Below are positions 35,861-44,497 of a DNA stretch of 64,000 nt, one piece after another. The position numbers and the translations under genes were made by a program. Each line of letters begins with the position of its first letter. The first letter of the stretch is position 1. The notes beneath the pieces are model-generated. The model searched no databases. It was not told the origin of the DNA and worked only from the letters and a program-made list of their open reading frames with translations. This stretch comes from Rhodomicrobium sp. Az07 (lineage in GTDB: Bacteria; Pseudomonadota; Alphaproteobacteria; Rhizobiales; Rhodomicrobiaceae): the NCBI RefSeq assembly GCF_018619475.1, contig NZ_JAHFZG010000010.1, positions 1 to 64,000 of the forward strand, written 5' to 3'.

Positions 35861-36686
35861 CGCGGACTCGGAGATCAACGAAGCGATCGACTGGCAGGGC
35901 CAGGCGGTCGCCTGCGAGATCTGCCGTCATCGCGAGCTTGCCGACGAGGCGCGCTGCAAGTTGCGCCATGCCTGCGTGAACGACCGCTACGCGCGCCGCG
36001 TCGACCGCTTCTTCGACTGGAACCGCGATTTCGCGAACCATTATCTGAACCACCCCTATTTCGAGGTGCGCGCCATCGCGGCGAAGCATGCGGACATCTT
36101 TCGCCTTCCGGCGCTCCTGAGCGACCCCGATGAGGCCGTCCGCTGGAACGCCGCGCGCCGTCTGCCGAAGCGCTACCTGCTGGGCATGCGCGGCGATCCG
36201 CACCGCGAAGTGCGCATCCGCGTGGCGCAGCTTCTCGACCCGGCCGATCTCTTCGGCATGATGCGCGACGAGGATTATTACGTGCGGCTGGTGGTGGCGC
36301 GGCGCGTTGCGCCGGACGAACTGTCGGCGATGATTTCCGACGACGAGCCGGAAGTGCGCCGCATCGTCGCCCGGCGCATCGATGCGGACATGCTGTGGCG
36401 GCTCGCCACGGACCCGGACGACGGCGTTCGCCTCGAAGTGGCGCGCAGGCTTTCGCCGGCCGAGCTTGCCGGCTTTTACCGAGATCCGGATTGGCGCGTG
36501 CGTTACGAAGCGGCGAGCCGCATGATCCCCGGCATGCTTCAGGCCATGCGCGAAGATCCGGACGAACTCGTGCGCGAACTCGTGCTGAAACGGATCGACG
36601 CGCAAAATGGGGCCGAATTCGAGGGCAACGTGGTGCCGTTCCCCTCGGTTGGTGCGCCCGCAAAGACGCGCGAGGCTTCGACATGA
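35850..36686 (+). CDS. 4Fe4S-LRV (leucine-rich repeat variant) protein
   Basis: A 278-residue protein. The N-terminus has four cysteines (C22, C25, C36, C42) expected to hold a [4Fe-4S] cluster. Nine or so LRV repeats of about 24 residues follow (pattern VRxxVARRxxxxxLxxMxxDxDxxVR) that build a helical superhelix. The family was defined from a nif-region protein of Azotobacter vinelandii whose structure showed alternating alpha- and 3-10 helices; its function is unresolved. It overlaps the TPR gene by 11 bases and nifZ by 4 bases, placing it firmly in the nif operon. Confidence 0.9.
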   Translation: MTTDADSEINEAIDWQGQAVACEICRHRELADEARCKLRHACVNDRYARRVDRFFDWNRDFANHYLNHPYFEVRAIAAKHADIFRLPALLSDPDEAVRWNAARRLPKRYLLGMRGDPHREVRIRVAQLLDPADLFGMMRDEDYYVRLVVARRVAPDELSAMISDDEPEVRRIVARRIDADMLWRLATDPDDGVRLEVARRLSPAELAGFYRDPDWRVRYEAASRMIPGMLQAMREDPDELVRELVLKRIDAQNGAEFEGNVVPFPSVGAPAKTREAST

Positions 36687-36997
36687 CGAATATCAGCCGC
36701 GACAGCGACATCGTCGAACTGAACGACGCGCCGTATTTCTATTACGGCGACAAGGTGCGCTCGAAGAAGGTGGTGCGAAACGACGGCACCTATCCCGGCA
36801 AGGAAATCGGCGAAATCCTCTGCCGCAAGGGCGAGGAAGGCTTCGTCGTCAGCATCGGGACCTTTTTGCAGCAATTCTATATCTACGGCGTCGAATTCAT
36901 CGAAACCGGCAATCGCGTCGGCATGAAGCGCAAGGAACTCATGCTCGTGGACGACCCGGAAGAGGACGAGACGGCGCAAGAAGGAGCGAACCCATGA
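36683..36997 (+). CDS. nifZ: NifZ, P-cluster maturation factor
   Basis: A 104-residue NifZ-domain protein, recognised by YYGDKVRSKKVVRNDGTYPGK near residues 20-38 and FLQQFYIYGVEF near 62-73. NifZ assists formation of the second P-cluster of the MoFe protein after the first is made. The ATG overlaps the LRV stop, and the stop overlaps the next nifZ-like start. The tail (DDPEEDETAQEGANP) is acidic and probably disordered. Confidence 0.93.
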   Translation: MTNISRDSDIVELNDAPYFYYGDKVRSKKVVRNDGTYPGKEIGEILCRKGEEGFVVSIGTFLQQFYIYGVEFIETGNRVGMKRKELMLVDDPEEDETAQEGANP

Positions 36998-37224
36998 ACG
37001 CGCCGAAATTCCAGTGGGGTCAGATGGTCAGCGCCGCACAGGATCTTTTCAACGACGGCTCCTTTCCGGACGCGCCGCAGGACAGCCTGCTCGTCGCTGC
37101 CGGCGAAAAGGGCGAGATCGTCAACGTCGGCACGCATGTCGAGACGAACACGCATATCTATCTCGTTGAATTCAATGAAAAGATCGTCGTCGGTTGCTTC
37201 GAGGGCGAAATCAGCCCCCTGTAG
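36994..37224 (+). CDS. nifZ: Second, short NifZ-domain protein
   Basis: A 76-residue protein with the NifZ-type SH3-like core (FQWGQMVSAAQDLFNDGSFP, GEKGEIVNVGTHVETNTHIYLVEF) but without the N-terminal half of the preceding copy. A GGAGCG site precedes the ATG, which overlaps the upstream stop by four bases. Some bacteria carry both domains in one longer NifZ; here they are two coupled genes, so they may act as a pair. The stop is directly followed by a large palindromic element. Confidence 0.88.
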   Translation: MNAPKFQWGQMVSAAQDLFNDGSFPDAPQDSLLVAAGEKGEIVNVGTHVETNTHIYLVEFNEKIVVGCFEGEISPL

Positions 37225-37335
37225 AGCCGGATCCGATCAGGTTGACCCAACCTGATCGGTGAACCCGTCTCTAAACTAAATAGAAGAGACCGTTTTACCG
37301 ATCTGATTGCGATTAATCAGATCGGAACGGGCTCT
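37223..37335. repeat. 113-base double palindrome between nifZ and nifT
   Basis: Two related ~50-base units lie head to head. Unit 1 (from 37223) holds the palindrome CCGATCAGGTT-gaccc-AACCTGATCGG (37233-37259). Unit 2 (to 37335) holds CCGATCTGATT ... AATCAGATCGG (37298-37325). The outer ends AGAGCC (37223-37228) and GGCTCT (37330-37335) pair, and GTCTCT/AGAGAC pair in the middle, so a three-hairpin cruciform can form. No T-run, so not a standard terminator. It resembles the intergenic palindromic repeats common in Rhizobiales. Confidence 0.8.
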
Positions 37336-37383
37336 AGGACCGCCAGCCAGAAAACGGCTCTTTGTGGAGCCAGGGAGAACTTG

Positions 37384-37593
37384 ATGAAGGTCATGATCCG
37401 CAAATGCACCGAGGGCAAGCTTACGATCTATGTGCCCAAGAAGGATCTGGAAGAGCCCATCGTCGAGATGGAAAAGCCCGAAATGTGGGGCGGGATCATC
37501 ACGCTCGGCAATGGCTGGCGCCTCGAACTGCCGGATCTGCCGGTGGACACGAAGCTGCCGCTCACCGTCGAAGCGAAGAAGCTTGCCGACTGA
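37384..37593 (+). CDS. nifT: NifT/FixU family protein
   Basis: A 69-residue protein matching NifT/FixU along its length (VYVPKKDLEEPIV-type core read here as IYVPKKDLEEPIVEMEKPEM, then NGWRLELPDLPVDTKLPLTV). NifT is a conserved but non-essential nif accessory protein of unknown function. The ATG at 37384 follows GGGAGAAC. It lies just after the palindromic element and two bases before the DUF6129-type gene. Confidence 0.93.
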   Translation: MKVMIRKCTEGKLTIYVPKKDLEEPIVEMEKPEMWGGIITLGNGWRLELPDLPVDTKLPLTVEAKKLAD

Positions 37594-37595
37594 TC

Positions 37596-37868
37596 ATGCC
37601 ATTGTCTGCTGAAGACCTCGCCGATATCGATGCGGTTCTCACGGCGGCCGAAGCGGGAGCGGAGGCCATCGCGGCCCTTCGCGCCCGGTTTTCCGGCCTT
37701 TCGATCACGCTGTGCGATCCGTCCGATGTCGATACGGAAGACCCGTTCAAGGAATACGAGCGTTTCGATCTACATCTCGTTGATGCAGCGGGCCATTGCT
37801 GGCAACTGACTAAAGATTCAAATGCCGCAACAGGTATCGTTGTAGTAAAGAAAAGGAATTTGGCCTGA
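37596..37868 (+). CDS. DUF6129-type nif-associated protein
   Basis: A 90-residue protein with a helical start (PLSAEDLADIDAVLTAAEAG), then LRARFSGLSITLCDPSDVDT, FDLHLVDAAGHCWQLT and ATGIVVVKK. This matches my memory of DUF6129 proteins, which sit beside nifT/nifZ in many diazotrophs; the assignment is from memory and unchecked. It has two Cys and one His but no standard metal motif. It starts two bases after the nifT stop and is clearly co-transcribed. No function is known. Confidence 0.78.
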   Translation: MPLSAEDLADIDAVLTAAEAGAEAIAALRARFSGLSITLCDPSDVDTEDPFKEYERFDLHLVDAAGHCWQLTKDSNAATGIVVVKKRNLA

Positions 37869-38014
37869 GCCTTATTTTGCCTTTGGTAGCCTTCAACTTC
37901 AGGTAACGAAAATCTGAAGCAGGGTTTACTGGCATACCATCTCCGTATCTGACAAAAATCAAATCAGACCTGCGAGCAAACGTCGCGGCGAATGTCAGAA
38001 GAAGGAGATGCAAA

Positions 38015-38227
38015 ATGTCGGAACGGGTTTTGGTTCATGTGCGCTTCACGCCGAACGGCCTCGTTACAGAGATCGGCGAATGCCCGGCAGGCGTCAGCGC
38101 GCAAGCGTGGTTCGACCGTCTCAGCAACGGCGGGTTCCACTCGTACCAGCCGCTTTCGGGCGGTCGCGGCGTGTTCCGTCTGCATCCCGCAGAACTCTCG
38201 TCGCATAAGGCGGCATCGCTCAACTGA
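38015..38227 (+). CDS. 70-residue unknown protein in the nif block
   Basis: A 70-residue cytosolic protein, predicted mixed beta/alpha (VLVHVRFTPNGLVTEIGECP, then AWFDRLSNGGFHSYQPLSGG). A very good AGAAGGAG ribosome site precedes the ATG. It lies 146 bases after the DUF6129-type gene and 14 bases before the SIR2-like gene, so it is probably co-transcribed with the latter. I do not recognise the family. Confidence 0.7.
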   Translation: MSERVLVHVRFTPNGLVTEIGECPAGVSAQAWFDRLSNGGFHSYQPLSGGRGVFRLHPAELSSHKAASLN

Positions 38228-38241
38228 GCGGAGGAGACATC

Positions 38242-39102
38242 GTGACGAACGTGGTTGAGACGATACGCGAGGGATTGAACCGGGGAACCGTCATTCCCTA
38301 TCTCGGGCCGGGTGTCCTGAAACTGGCAGGGACGCCCGCTGTTCCCGAGTCGCCCGAGATCCTCGTGGATCGCCTCACCGCGAAAGCGACCGTGCCGCAC
38401 AAGATCCGCAAGAATCTCACGGCTGCGGCTCAGTTCATCGAAAACTTCAAGCACCGGAAGACCGTGGCCGCCGCGATGACGGAGGCGTTCCGCTCGAACA
38501 TGCCGCCGACGGCGCTTCACCGCTATCTGGCCTCGGTCCCGGCGCTCAAGCTGCTCGTTCATGCGTGGTATGATGACCTGCCGCAGAAGGCGCTGGCGGG
38601 CCGCGCGGGCTGGAGCATGGTGCAGGGCGTCAGCCAAGCCGAACATCACGGCTCCTGGTATCATTTCTTCAACGCAGATGGCACGCCGGGCACCGCCGAC
38701 GCCGCCGCCGCGAGCGCGCCGCTGCTTTATCAGCCGATCGGGTCCATTTTTCCCGCGTCGAACTTCCTCGTCTCCGACTCGGACTTCGTGGAAGTGCTGA
38801 CGGAGATCGACATTCAGACGCCCATTCCGGAAGCCGTGCAGGACATCCGCAAGGGGCGCAGCTTCGTTTTCCTCGGTTGCCGGTTCAATACGCAGCTCGA
38901 ACGCATCTTTGCGTGGGAGATCATGAAGCGGTCGTCGGACAAGCACTGGGCCGTGCTGCCCGAAACGCTCACGCGCAACGAAGAGCGCTTCCTCGAAGTT
39001 TACAATGTCGAGCGCATCGCCATGCCGCTCGCGGAGTTCGCGGCGCAACTGACCGGCGTCGACGAACGCCCGTTCGAACCCGCGCTCGCGAAGGCATCCT
39101 GA
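38242..39102 (+). CDS. SIR2-like (SIR2_2-type) protein of the nif cluster
   Basis: A 286-residue protein with a Rossmann-type opening (VIPYLGPGVLKLAG) and a SIR2-like core (LHRYLASVPALKLLVHAWYD, GSIFPASNFLVSDSDFVEVL, GRSFVFLGCRFNTQLERIFAW). Classical sirtuin features such as the GAGxS loop, the catalytic His in its usual context and the Zn-finger Cys are not clear, so deacetylase activity is doubtful. The start is a GTG after GCGGAGGAG. Its place between nif genes and modD suggests a nitrogen-fixation role, perhaps NAD-linked regulation of nitrogenase; this is inference. Confidence 0.78.
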   Translation: MTNVVETIREGLNRGTVIPYLGPGVLKLAGTPAVPESPEILVDRLTAKATVPHKIRKNLTAAAQFIENFKHRKTVAAAMTEAFRSNMPPTALHRYLASVPALKLLVHAWYDDLPQKALAGRAGWSMVQGVSQAEHHGSWYHFFNADGTPGTADAAAASAPLLYQPIGSIFPASNFLVSDSDFVEVLTEIDIQTPIPEAVQDIRKGRSFVFLGCRFNTQLERIFAWEIMKRSSDKHWAVLPETLTRNEERFLEVYNVERIAMPLAEFAAQLTGVDERPFEPALAKAS

Positions 39103-39159
39103 GCATTTCGGCGAAGCCAACGCAGCCATGCGAATCGGAGCGGATCGACGCTCCCGACT

Positions 39160-39248
39160 TGCCTCTCCCGATGGGAGAAGGGTAGGGTGAGGGGCAATAT
39201 TGCAAGGCCCGCATGCCCCTCACCTGACCCTTCCCTATCAAGGAAAGC
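39160..39248. repeat. Inverted repeat with ~35-base arms
   Basis: The left arm (39160-39195, containing GGGTAGGGTGAGGGGC) and the right arm (39215-39248, starting GCCCCTCACCTGACCC) are imperfect inverted copies around a 19-base loop. A shorter hairpin CTCTCCCGATGGGAGA lies in the left arm. This kind of element is frequent between genes of proteobacteria. It separates the SIR2-like gene from modD. Confidence 0.75.
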
Positions 39249-39287
39249 GGTGGCCTGTCGAGCGGCGCGCCTGTGGGGAATGCTCCA

Positions 39288-40130
39288 ATGCCGCTGCCTG
39301 TCTCGCTTATCGACTCACTCCTCGCCGAAGACACGCCCGATGGCGACCTGACGACGCTTTCGCTCGGCATCGGCGGTCGTCCCGGGCGCATGATGTTCCG
39401 CGCGCGCAATGCCATGACTGTCGCGGGTATCGAAATCGCGGCGGCGATGATCCGCCGAGCGGGCGCGGATGCGCAGATCGTCGTCCCGTCCGGGACGCGC
39501 GCCAAGGCGGGCGATCTGCTGTTGAAGGCGCGCGGCGATGCCAAGGCCCTGCATACCGCGTGGAAATCATCGCAAACCCTCGTCGAAATCCTCTCGGGCA
39601 TAGCGACGGCCGCCCGCAGCCTCGTGGACGCGGTCGAGGCCGTCGATCCGGCTATCCGCGTGGCCTGCACGCGCAAGACGGTGCCGGGCGCGCGGCGGCT
39701 TTCGGTGATGGCTGTCCGCGCGGGCGGAGCTGTGCCGCATCGCCTCGGGCTGTCCGAAACGATCCTCGTCTTTGCGGAGCATCGCGCCTTCATGCCGGAC
39801 GCGAACCTCGCGGGGATCGCCGATGTTCTCCGCCGCGAGGCGCCGGAAAAGAAGATCGGCGTCGAGGTAAAGAGCGTGGAGGAGGCGGGCGAGGCCATCG
39901 AAGCCGGGTTCGACATCATTCAGCTTGAGAAATTCGAGCCGGGCGAAGTGGCCGATGTGCGCTCGCTTGCGGAAGCGGCTCAGTCCCGCGCGCTTCTCGC
40001 GGCGGCTGGCGGCATCCATCCCGACAATGCGAGCGATTATGTGCGGGCGGGCGCGGGCGTCATCGTTTCGTCGTGGCCGTATACCGCGCGCCCGGCCGAT
40101 GTCGCCGTTGCGATCGAGGCGGACGGATAG
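39288..40130 (+). CDS. modD: ModD, quinolinate phosphoribosyltransferase-like protein
   Basis: A 280-residue protein of the NadC fold (LLAEDTPDGDLTTLSLGIG opening, RVACTRKTVPGARRLSVMAV, GGAVPHRLGLSETILVFAEH, LLAAAGGIHPDNASDY, SSWPYTARPADV). These features separate ModD from true NadC, which has HRxGL with different spacing. ModD genes occur in molybdate-uptake or alternative-nitrogenase regions; the reaction is unknown. The ATG at 39288 follows TGGGGA. No modABC is in the window. The gene converges on uvrB. Confidence 0.85.
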   Translation: MPLPVSLIDSLLAEDTPDGDLTTLSLGIGGRPGRMMFRARNAMTVAGIEIAAAMIRRAGADAQIVVPSGTRAKAGDLLLKARGDAKALHTAWKSSQTLVEILSGIATAARSLVDAVEAVDPAIRVACTRKTVPGARRLSVMAVRAGGAVPHRLGLSETILVFAEHRAFMPDANLAGIADVLRREAPEKKIGVEVKSVEEAGEAIEAGFDIIQLEKFEPGEVADVRSLAEAAQSRALLAAAGGIHPDNASDYVRAGAGVIVSSWPYTARPADVAVAIEADG

Positions 40131-40164
40131 GAGAGTTTTCGCGCGAACCGGCAGCAGGAGCGCT

Positions 40165-43098
40165 CTATTTGCCGGGGCGCCCTGTCTTCATCGCCCGTCG
40201 ACGTTTGCCGCGCCGCTCGGGCTCCTCGCTGCCATCCTCTCCGACGACGATGGTCTTGCCGGGCTTCAGCGTCTTTAGGTCCGGAGCAGGTCGCGACGGT
40301 TTCGGCTTGCCGCCGGGAAGCGGGCGCTCGGCATGCGGCCCCATCTCGTCGAGCGATGGCTTGTGCGGGCGCGACATCGGCGACGCGCCCGCGGGCAGCC
40401 CCCACTGCAAATTGCGACTTTCGCGGCTCGATGCAGCGGGCTGCGCGACGCGCGAACCCCGCTCCCCATCTGTTTCGGTCGCCGCTTTTCCGTTTGCCTC
40501 CGCAGCGACATTTGTATTCGCCTCAGCGGCGGCCTGCCAATCCTGCGGCGCGTCCGAGCCTTCGCCCGTCGTGAACAGCGGGCTTTTCGCCAGCGCCGCC
40601 ACGGCCGCTTTCTTCTCGCCTGCCTTGAGCTTCCCGCGTTTCCTGCCCACGCCTCCGCCGCTCGCCTCAGCGACATCGACGCCGACCTGCGGCACCCACG
40701 ACGTGCGCCCGCCGCCATCGTAGCGCCCCGCGCGATCCTCGACCTCGGACTGACGCGCGAGCGGATCGTCCATGATCGTCATCTCGACGTCGCGCAACCG
40801 CTTCACCTCGTCGCGAAGCCGCGCCGCCTCCTCGAATTCGAGGTTCGCCGCCGCCTCGCGCATGCGCTTTTCGAGGTTCGCGATCACGGCCTGAAGATTG
40901 TGCCCGACAAGCGGCGTCTGCGCGCCCTCCGCGAAGCCCGCGTCGACCGTGACATGATCGCGCTCGTAGACGCTGGCCAAGATGTCGCCGATGTTCTTGC
41001 GCACCGACTGGGGCGTTATGCCGTGCTCCGTGTTGTACTCCACCTGCTTTTCGCGGCGGCGGTTCGTCTCGGCGATGGCGCGCTCCATCGAGCCGGTGAT
41101 GCTGTCGGCGTAGAGGATCACGCGACCGTCGACGTTTCGCGCCGCGCGGCCGATGGTCTGGATCAGCGACGTTTCGGAGCGCAGAAAGCCTTCCTTGTCG
41201 GCGTCGAGGATGGCGACGAGTGCCACTTCGGGAATGTCGAGGCCCTCGCGCAAAAGGTTGATGCCGATCAGCACATCGAACGCGCCAAGCCGCAGATCGC
41301 GGATGATCTCGATCCGCTCCAGCGTGTCGACATCCGAATGCATGTAGCGGACCTTGAGGCCCTGCTCGTGGGCATATTCCGTGAGGTCTTCGCTCATGCG
41401 CTTCGTCAGCGTGGTGACGAGCACGCGATAGCCCTGCGCGATGGTCTTGCGGCATTCGTCGATGAGGTCGTCCACCTGCGTCTTGACGGGGCGGATTTCC
41501 ACCGGCGGATCGATGAGGCCGGTCGGGCGGATGACCTGCTCCACAAACACGCCGCCCGTCTGATGCATCTCCCACTTGCCGGGCGTGGCCGAGACGAAGG
41601 TCGTCTGCGGGCGCATCGCGTCCCACTCCTCGAAGCGAAGCGGGCGGTTGTCGATGCAAGACGGCAGACGGAAGCCGAATTCCGCGAGCGTCGACTTGCG
41701 CCGGAAGTCGCCGCGAAACATGCCACCGATCTGCGGCACGGTGACGTGGCTTTCGTCCACGAACACGAGCGCATTGTCGGGCAGATACTCGAACAGCGTC
41801 GGCGGCGGCTCGCCGGGCGCCCGCCCCGTCAGCCAGCGCGAATAGTTCTCGATGCCGTTGCAGGAGCCGGTCGCCTCGATCATCTCGATGTCGAATTGCG
41901 TGCGTTGCTCCAGCCGCTGCGCTTCGAGCAGCCGCCCTGTCGCGTTGAAGCGCTGAAGCTGTTCCTGAAGTTCCTGCTGCATGCCGCGGATCGCCTGATG
42001 CAGCGTCGGCTTCGGCGTGACGTAGTGCGAGTTCGCGTAGATCTTCACGAGCGCGAGGTCTTGCGTCTTCTCTCCGGTGAGCGGGTCGAACTCCGCGATG
42101 CTCTCCACCTCGTCGCCGAACATGGAGATGCGCCACGCGCGGTCCTCCTGGTGAGCCGGGAAGATTTCGATCGTGTCGCCGCGCACGCGGAAATCGCCCC
42201 GCGCAAAGCTGATATTGTTGCGCTTGTACTGGATCGCCACGAGGTCGGCGAGGATCTGCCGCTGCTGGATACGGTCGCCGACCTGAATCGTGAAGGTCAT
42301 CGCGGAGTAGGTTTCGACCGAGCCGATACCGTAGATGCACGACACGGACGCCACGATGATCACGTCGTCGCGTTCGAGCAGCGCGCGCGTCGCGGCATGG
42401 CGCATGCGGTCGATCTGCTCGTTGATCGACGAATCCTTCTCGATGTAGGTGTCGCTGCGCGGGATGTACGCTTCCGGCTGGTAGTAATCGTAATACGAAA
42501 CGAAATATTCGACCGCGTTCTCCGGGAAGAACGACTTGAACTCGCCGTAAAGCTGCGCCGCGAGCGTCTTGTTAGGCGCGAGGATCAGCGCGGGCCGCTG
42601 CGTCTTCTCGATCACCTTCGCCATGGTGAAGGTCTTGCCGGAGCCCGTGACGCCGAGCAGCACCTGTTCGCGTTCGAGCTTGGTCACGCCTTCGACAAGC
42701 TCGCGGATGGCGGCGGGCTGGTCGCCGCGCGGCTCGAAATCCGACTTGATGACGAAGGGCTTGCCGCCCTCGCTCTTCTCCGGGCGCGGCGGGCGATGCG
42801 GCATGAACATCGGCATGTTTTCGCCGGTCAGCAGCGGATGATCGCCGATGGGCGGCAGCTTGCCCTGCATGTGCGACGGCAGCGGCATCGCGCCTGTCGG
42901 CTTCAGGTTTCGCAAGGCCGGGATCAGATGCGCGGTGCTCTCGGAGGTGTACGCCACGTCTTGCTCGAAGGCGGCCTGCGGCGCTTCGCTGAAGCCGGAC
43001 GAGGCCGCGCGCGCCTTCGCGGTTCGCGGCGCGCTGGCCGCCCTGGACGCGGGTTTGGCTTTTCGGGCCGTCGGCTTGGCCGCGCTTGGTTTTGTCAT
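40165..43098 (-). CDS. uvrB: UvrABC excision nuclease subunit B with long N- and C-terminal extensions
   Basis: A 977-residue UvrB; the E. coli enzyme has 673. The helicase core starts near residue 113 ([17 protein letters not shown]). It has Walker [11 protein letters not shown] (about 149-158), the beta-hairpin [43 protein letters not shown] and [14 protein letters not shown] UvrC-binding UVR motif ([19 protein letters not shown]) precedes the last 196 residues. The first 110 residues are Ala/Lys/Pro-rich and the tail is Lys/Pro/Gly-rich, both probably disordered. UvrB verifies DNA damage in nucleotide excision repair. The ATG at 43098 is preferred over an upstream frame start. Confidence 0.94.
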   Translation of the reverse strand: MTKPSAAKPTARKAKPASRAASAPRTAKARAASSGFSEAPQAAFEQDVAYTSESTAHLIPALRNLKPTGAMPLPSHMQGKLPPIGDHPLLTGENMPMFMPHRPPRPEKSEGGKPFVIKSDFEPRGDQPAAIRELVEGVTKLEREQVLLGVTGSGKTFTMAKVIEKTQRPALILAPNKTLAAQLYGEFKSFFPENAVEYFVSYYDYYQPEAYIPRSDTYIEKDSSINEQIDRMRHAATRALLERDDVIIVASVSCIYGIGSVETYSAMTFTIQVGDRIQQRQILADLVAIQYKRNNISFARGDFRVRGDTIEIFPAHQEDRAWRISMFGDEVESIAEFDPLTGEKTQDLALVKIYANSHYVTPKPTLHQAIRGMQQELQEQLQRFNATGRLLEAQRLEQRTQFDIEMIEATGSCNGIENYSRWLTGRAPGEPPPTLFEYLPDNALVFVDESHVTVPQIGGMFRGDFRRKSTLAEFGFRLPSCIDNRPLRFEEWDAMRPQTTFVSATPGKWEMHQTGGVFVEQVIRPTGLIDPPVEIRPVKTQVDDLIDECRKTIAQGYRVLVTTLTKRMSEDLTEYAHEQGLKVRYMHSDVDTLERIEIIRDLRLGAFDVLIGINLLREGLDIPEVALVAILDADKEGFLRSETSLIQTIGRAARNVDGRVILYADSITGSMERAIAETNRRREKQVEYNTEHGITPQSVRKNIGDILASVYERDHVTVDAGFAEGAQTPLVGHNLQAVIANLEKRMREAAANLEFEEAARLRDEVKRLRDVEMTIMDDPLARQSEVEDRAGRYDGGGRTSWVPQVGVDVAEASGGGVGRKRGKLKAGEKKAAVAALAKSPLFTTGEGSDAPQDWQAAAEANTNVAAEANGKAATETDGERGSRVAQPAASSRESRNLQWGLPAGASPMSRPHKPSLDEMGPHAERPLPGGKPKPSRPAPDLKTLKPGKTIVVGEDGSEEPERRGKRRRAMKTGRPGK

Positions 43099-43147
43099 GT
43101 CCGATATATGCCACTGCCGGGCGGATTCGGCCAGAGGTCGCAACCCG

Positions 43148-43792
43148 CTAGCGGCGCGCGGCTCCGGGTGTTTCCCCCGCCATCGCCATGACCTTGGCGA
43201 AAACCTTCGCGCTGTCCCATGCTTCCGAGCCGTAATAACGTGCAACTTCCCGGCCTTGGCGGTCGACGATGATCGTCAGCGGCAGGCGGTCCGCGTCGAG
43301 CGCGAGGCTGAAGTCGTCGCTCGGCTCATTGAAAAGCGCGAGGCTCTTGATCCCCACGCGCTCATAAAACGCTCTGGGCTTCGCAAGGCCGCTCCGATCC
43401 GTGCTGACCGCCACGACGGCGAAGCTATCGCCGCCCTTTTCGGCCTGAAGCCTGTCGAGCGCAGGCATCTCGCGGATGCATGGCGGGCACCACGTCGCCC
43501 AGATGTTGAGGAGCACGACCTTGCCGCGCCACTCCGAAAGAAAGCGCGCCTTGCCGTCAGCGCCGTTGAATGAGAGCGCCGGCAGGGTGACGGGCCTGGC
43601 GTGGCGGATGAATTTGCCGGATTCAGCGGGCGCCGGAACGGTAACCGCGGCCGGACGCGGCTGGTCCGGCGCTTTCGCCGTGCGGTCCATGACCATGCCG
43701 ACGGCCATCACGACGAGCGCTCCCGCCGCGGCGAGACCGTAAATGATGAGGCCCTGCCTCCGCGTTCCGCCGTCGTCGTTCCCGGTTTCCAT
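43148..43792 (-). CDS. TlpA/ResA-family membrane-anchored thioredoxin-like protein
   Basis: A 214-residue protein with an N-terminal membrane anchor (about 15-35) and a periplasmic thioredoxin fold (about 75-205). The redox motif is WCPPC in [20 protein letters not shown], and the cis-Pro is in [11 protein letters not shown]. TlpA proteins reduce cytochrome c and copper-centre apoproteins during oxidase maturation. It is near argH and lysA, the same neighbourhood as in many Rhizobiales. Confidence 0.88.
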   Translation of the reverse strand: METGNDDGGTRRQGLIIYGLAAAGALVVMAVGMVMDRTAKAPDQPRPAAVTVPAPAESGKFIRHARPVTLPALSFNGADGKARFLSEWRGKVVLLNIWATWCPPCIREMPALDRLQAEKGGDSFAVVAVSTDRSGLAKPRAFYERVGIKSLALFNEPSDDFSLALDADRLPLTIIVDRQGREVARYYGSEAWDSAKVFAKVMAMAGETPGAARR

Positions 43793-43953
43793 ACGCGGAG
43801 CTTTTCATTACGCGCAACGCACAGTCAAGCTGCACGATGGCGCAATGCGTGGCCCGCGCGTTCAGGACGCAAACGCAATGCGGCGGACCCATGAGAAAGG
43901 GCGAGATCGCGGCGCGATCCCGCCCAACCATTATCGATCTTTCCGTGAAGCGA

Positions 43954-44289
43954 TCAGCGCGTGCCCATCCCCCGCACGCGAAGAGTCTTCGTTACGCGAT
44001 CGGCCACGCCTTTTCCGTAGGCGTAGGCATAACCGAGCGCCATCATGTCGCGCGCGGTCGGGAAGGTTCGAGCTTCGAGCAAGCCCTCCTGCCCCTTCTC
44101 TCCTTCGTGCTCGGCGCTGAAGATTTCGGTTCGCTCGCGCGAGCGTCTCAGGCGCTCCGGGGGCACCATGCTCTCGCCAAGTTCATATTGGCGTGTAACG
44201 TCCCTGCCGCGCCATTCCGCGAGATCGATGCGGCTGCGTGCGGTCGTCTCAATGCCCCGCTCCAGGCCTTGTCCAACGCTTCGTTCCAT
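43954..44289 (-). CDS. Hypothetical protein
   Basis: A 111-residue basic/acidic mixed protein with no signal or clear domain. A near-perfect GGAGGA ribosome site lies six bases before the ATG, which is the main evidence that it is real. The composition (many Arg/Glu) and the late segment ARDMMALGYAYAYGKGVADR are reminiscent of small helical proteins. I recognise no family. The 386 bases upstream, to argH, hold two palindromic repeats. Confidence 0.55.
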   Translation of the reverse strand: MERSVGQGLERGIETTARSRIDLAEWRGRDVTRQYELGESMVPPERLRRSRERTEIFSAEHEGEKGQEGLLEARTFPTARDMMALGYAYAYGKGVADRVTKTLRVRGMGTR

Positions 44290-44497
44290 GTCTTTCCTCC
44301 ATCAGCGGCGGGCGCTAAAAGCACGGCGCGCCAAAAGACCGTCATGATATCAATGCTTGAGCCGCGCTGTCGTTCCCTTCCGGGATGTCAGAGCGTTGCC
44401 GCAAAAAGCGCTGGCTGTTGATAAAGCTGATACATTGAACGCCGAAGCCCGCTTGTGCATTCGGCGGCAGCGCGCTAATGCTGCGCTTTAAGCCCTC

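Noticed and set aside
37925-37975. Second sigma-54 promoter before the 70-residue nif gene (TGGCAT near 37930)
   Set aside because: No TTGC at the required distance, so the -12 element is missing.
40333-43191. About 950-codon open frame on the plus strand over uvrB
   Set aside because: Antisense shadow of a certain uvrB gene; composition rich in Arg, His and Leu without domains.
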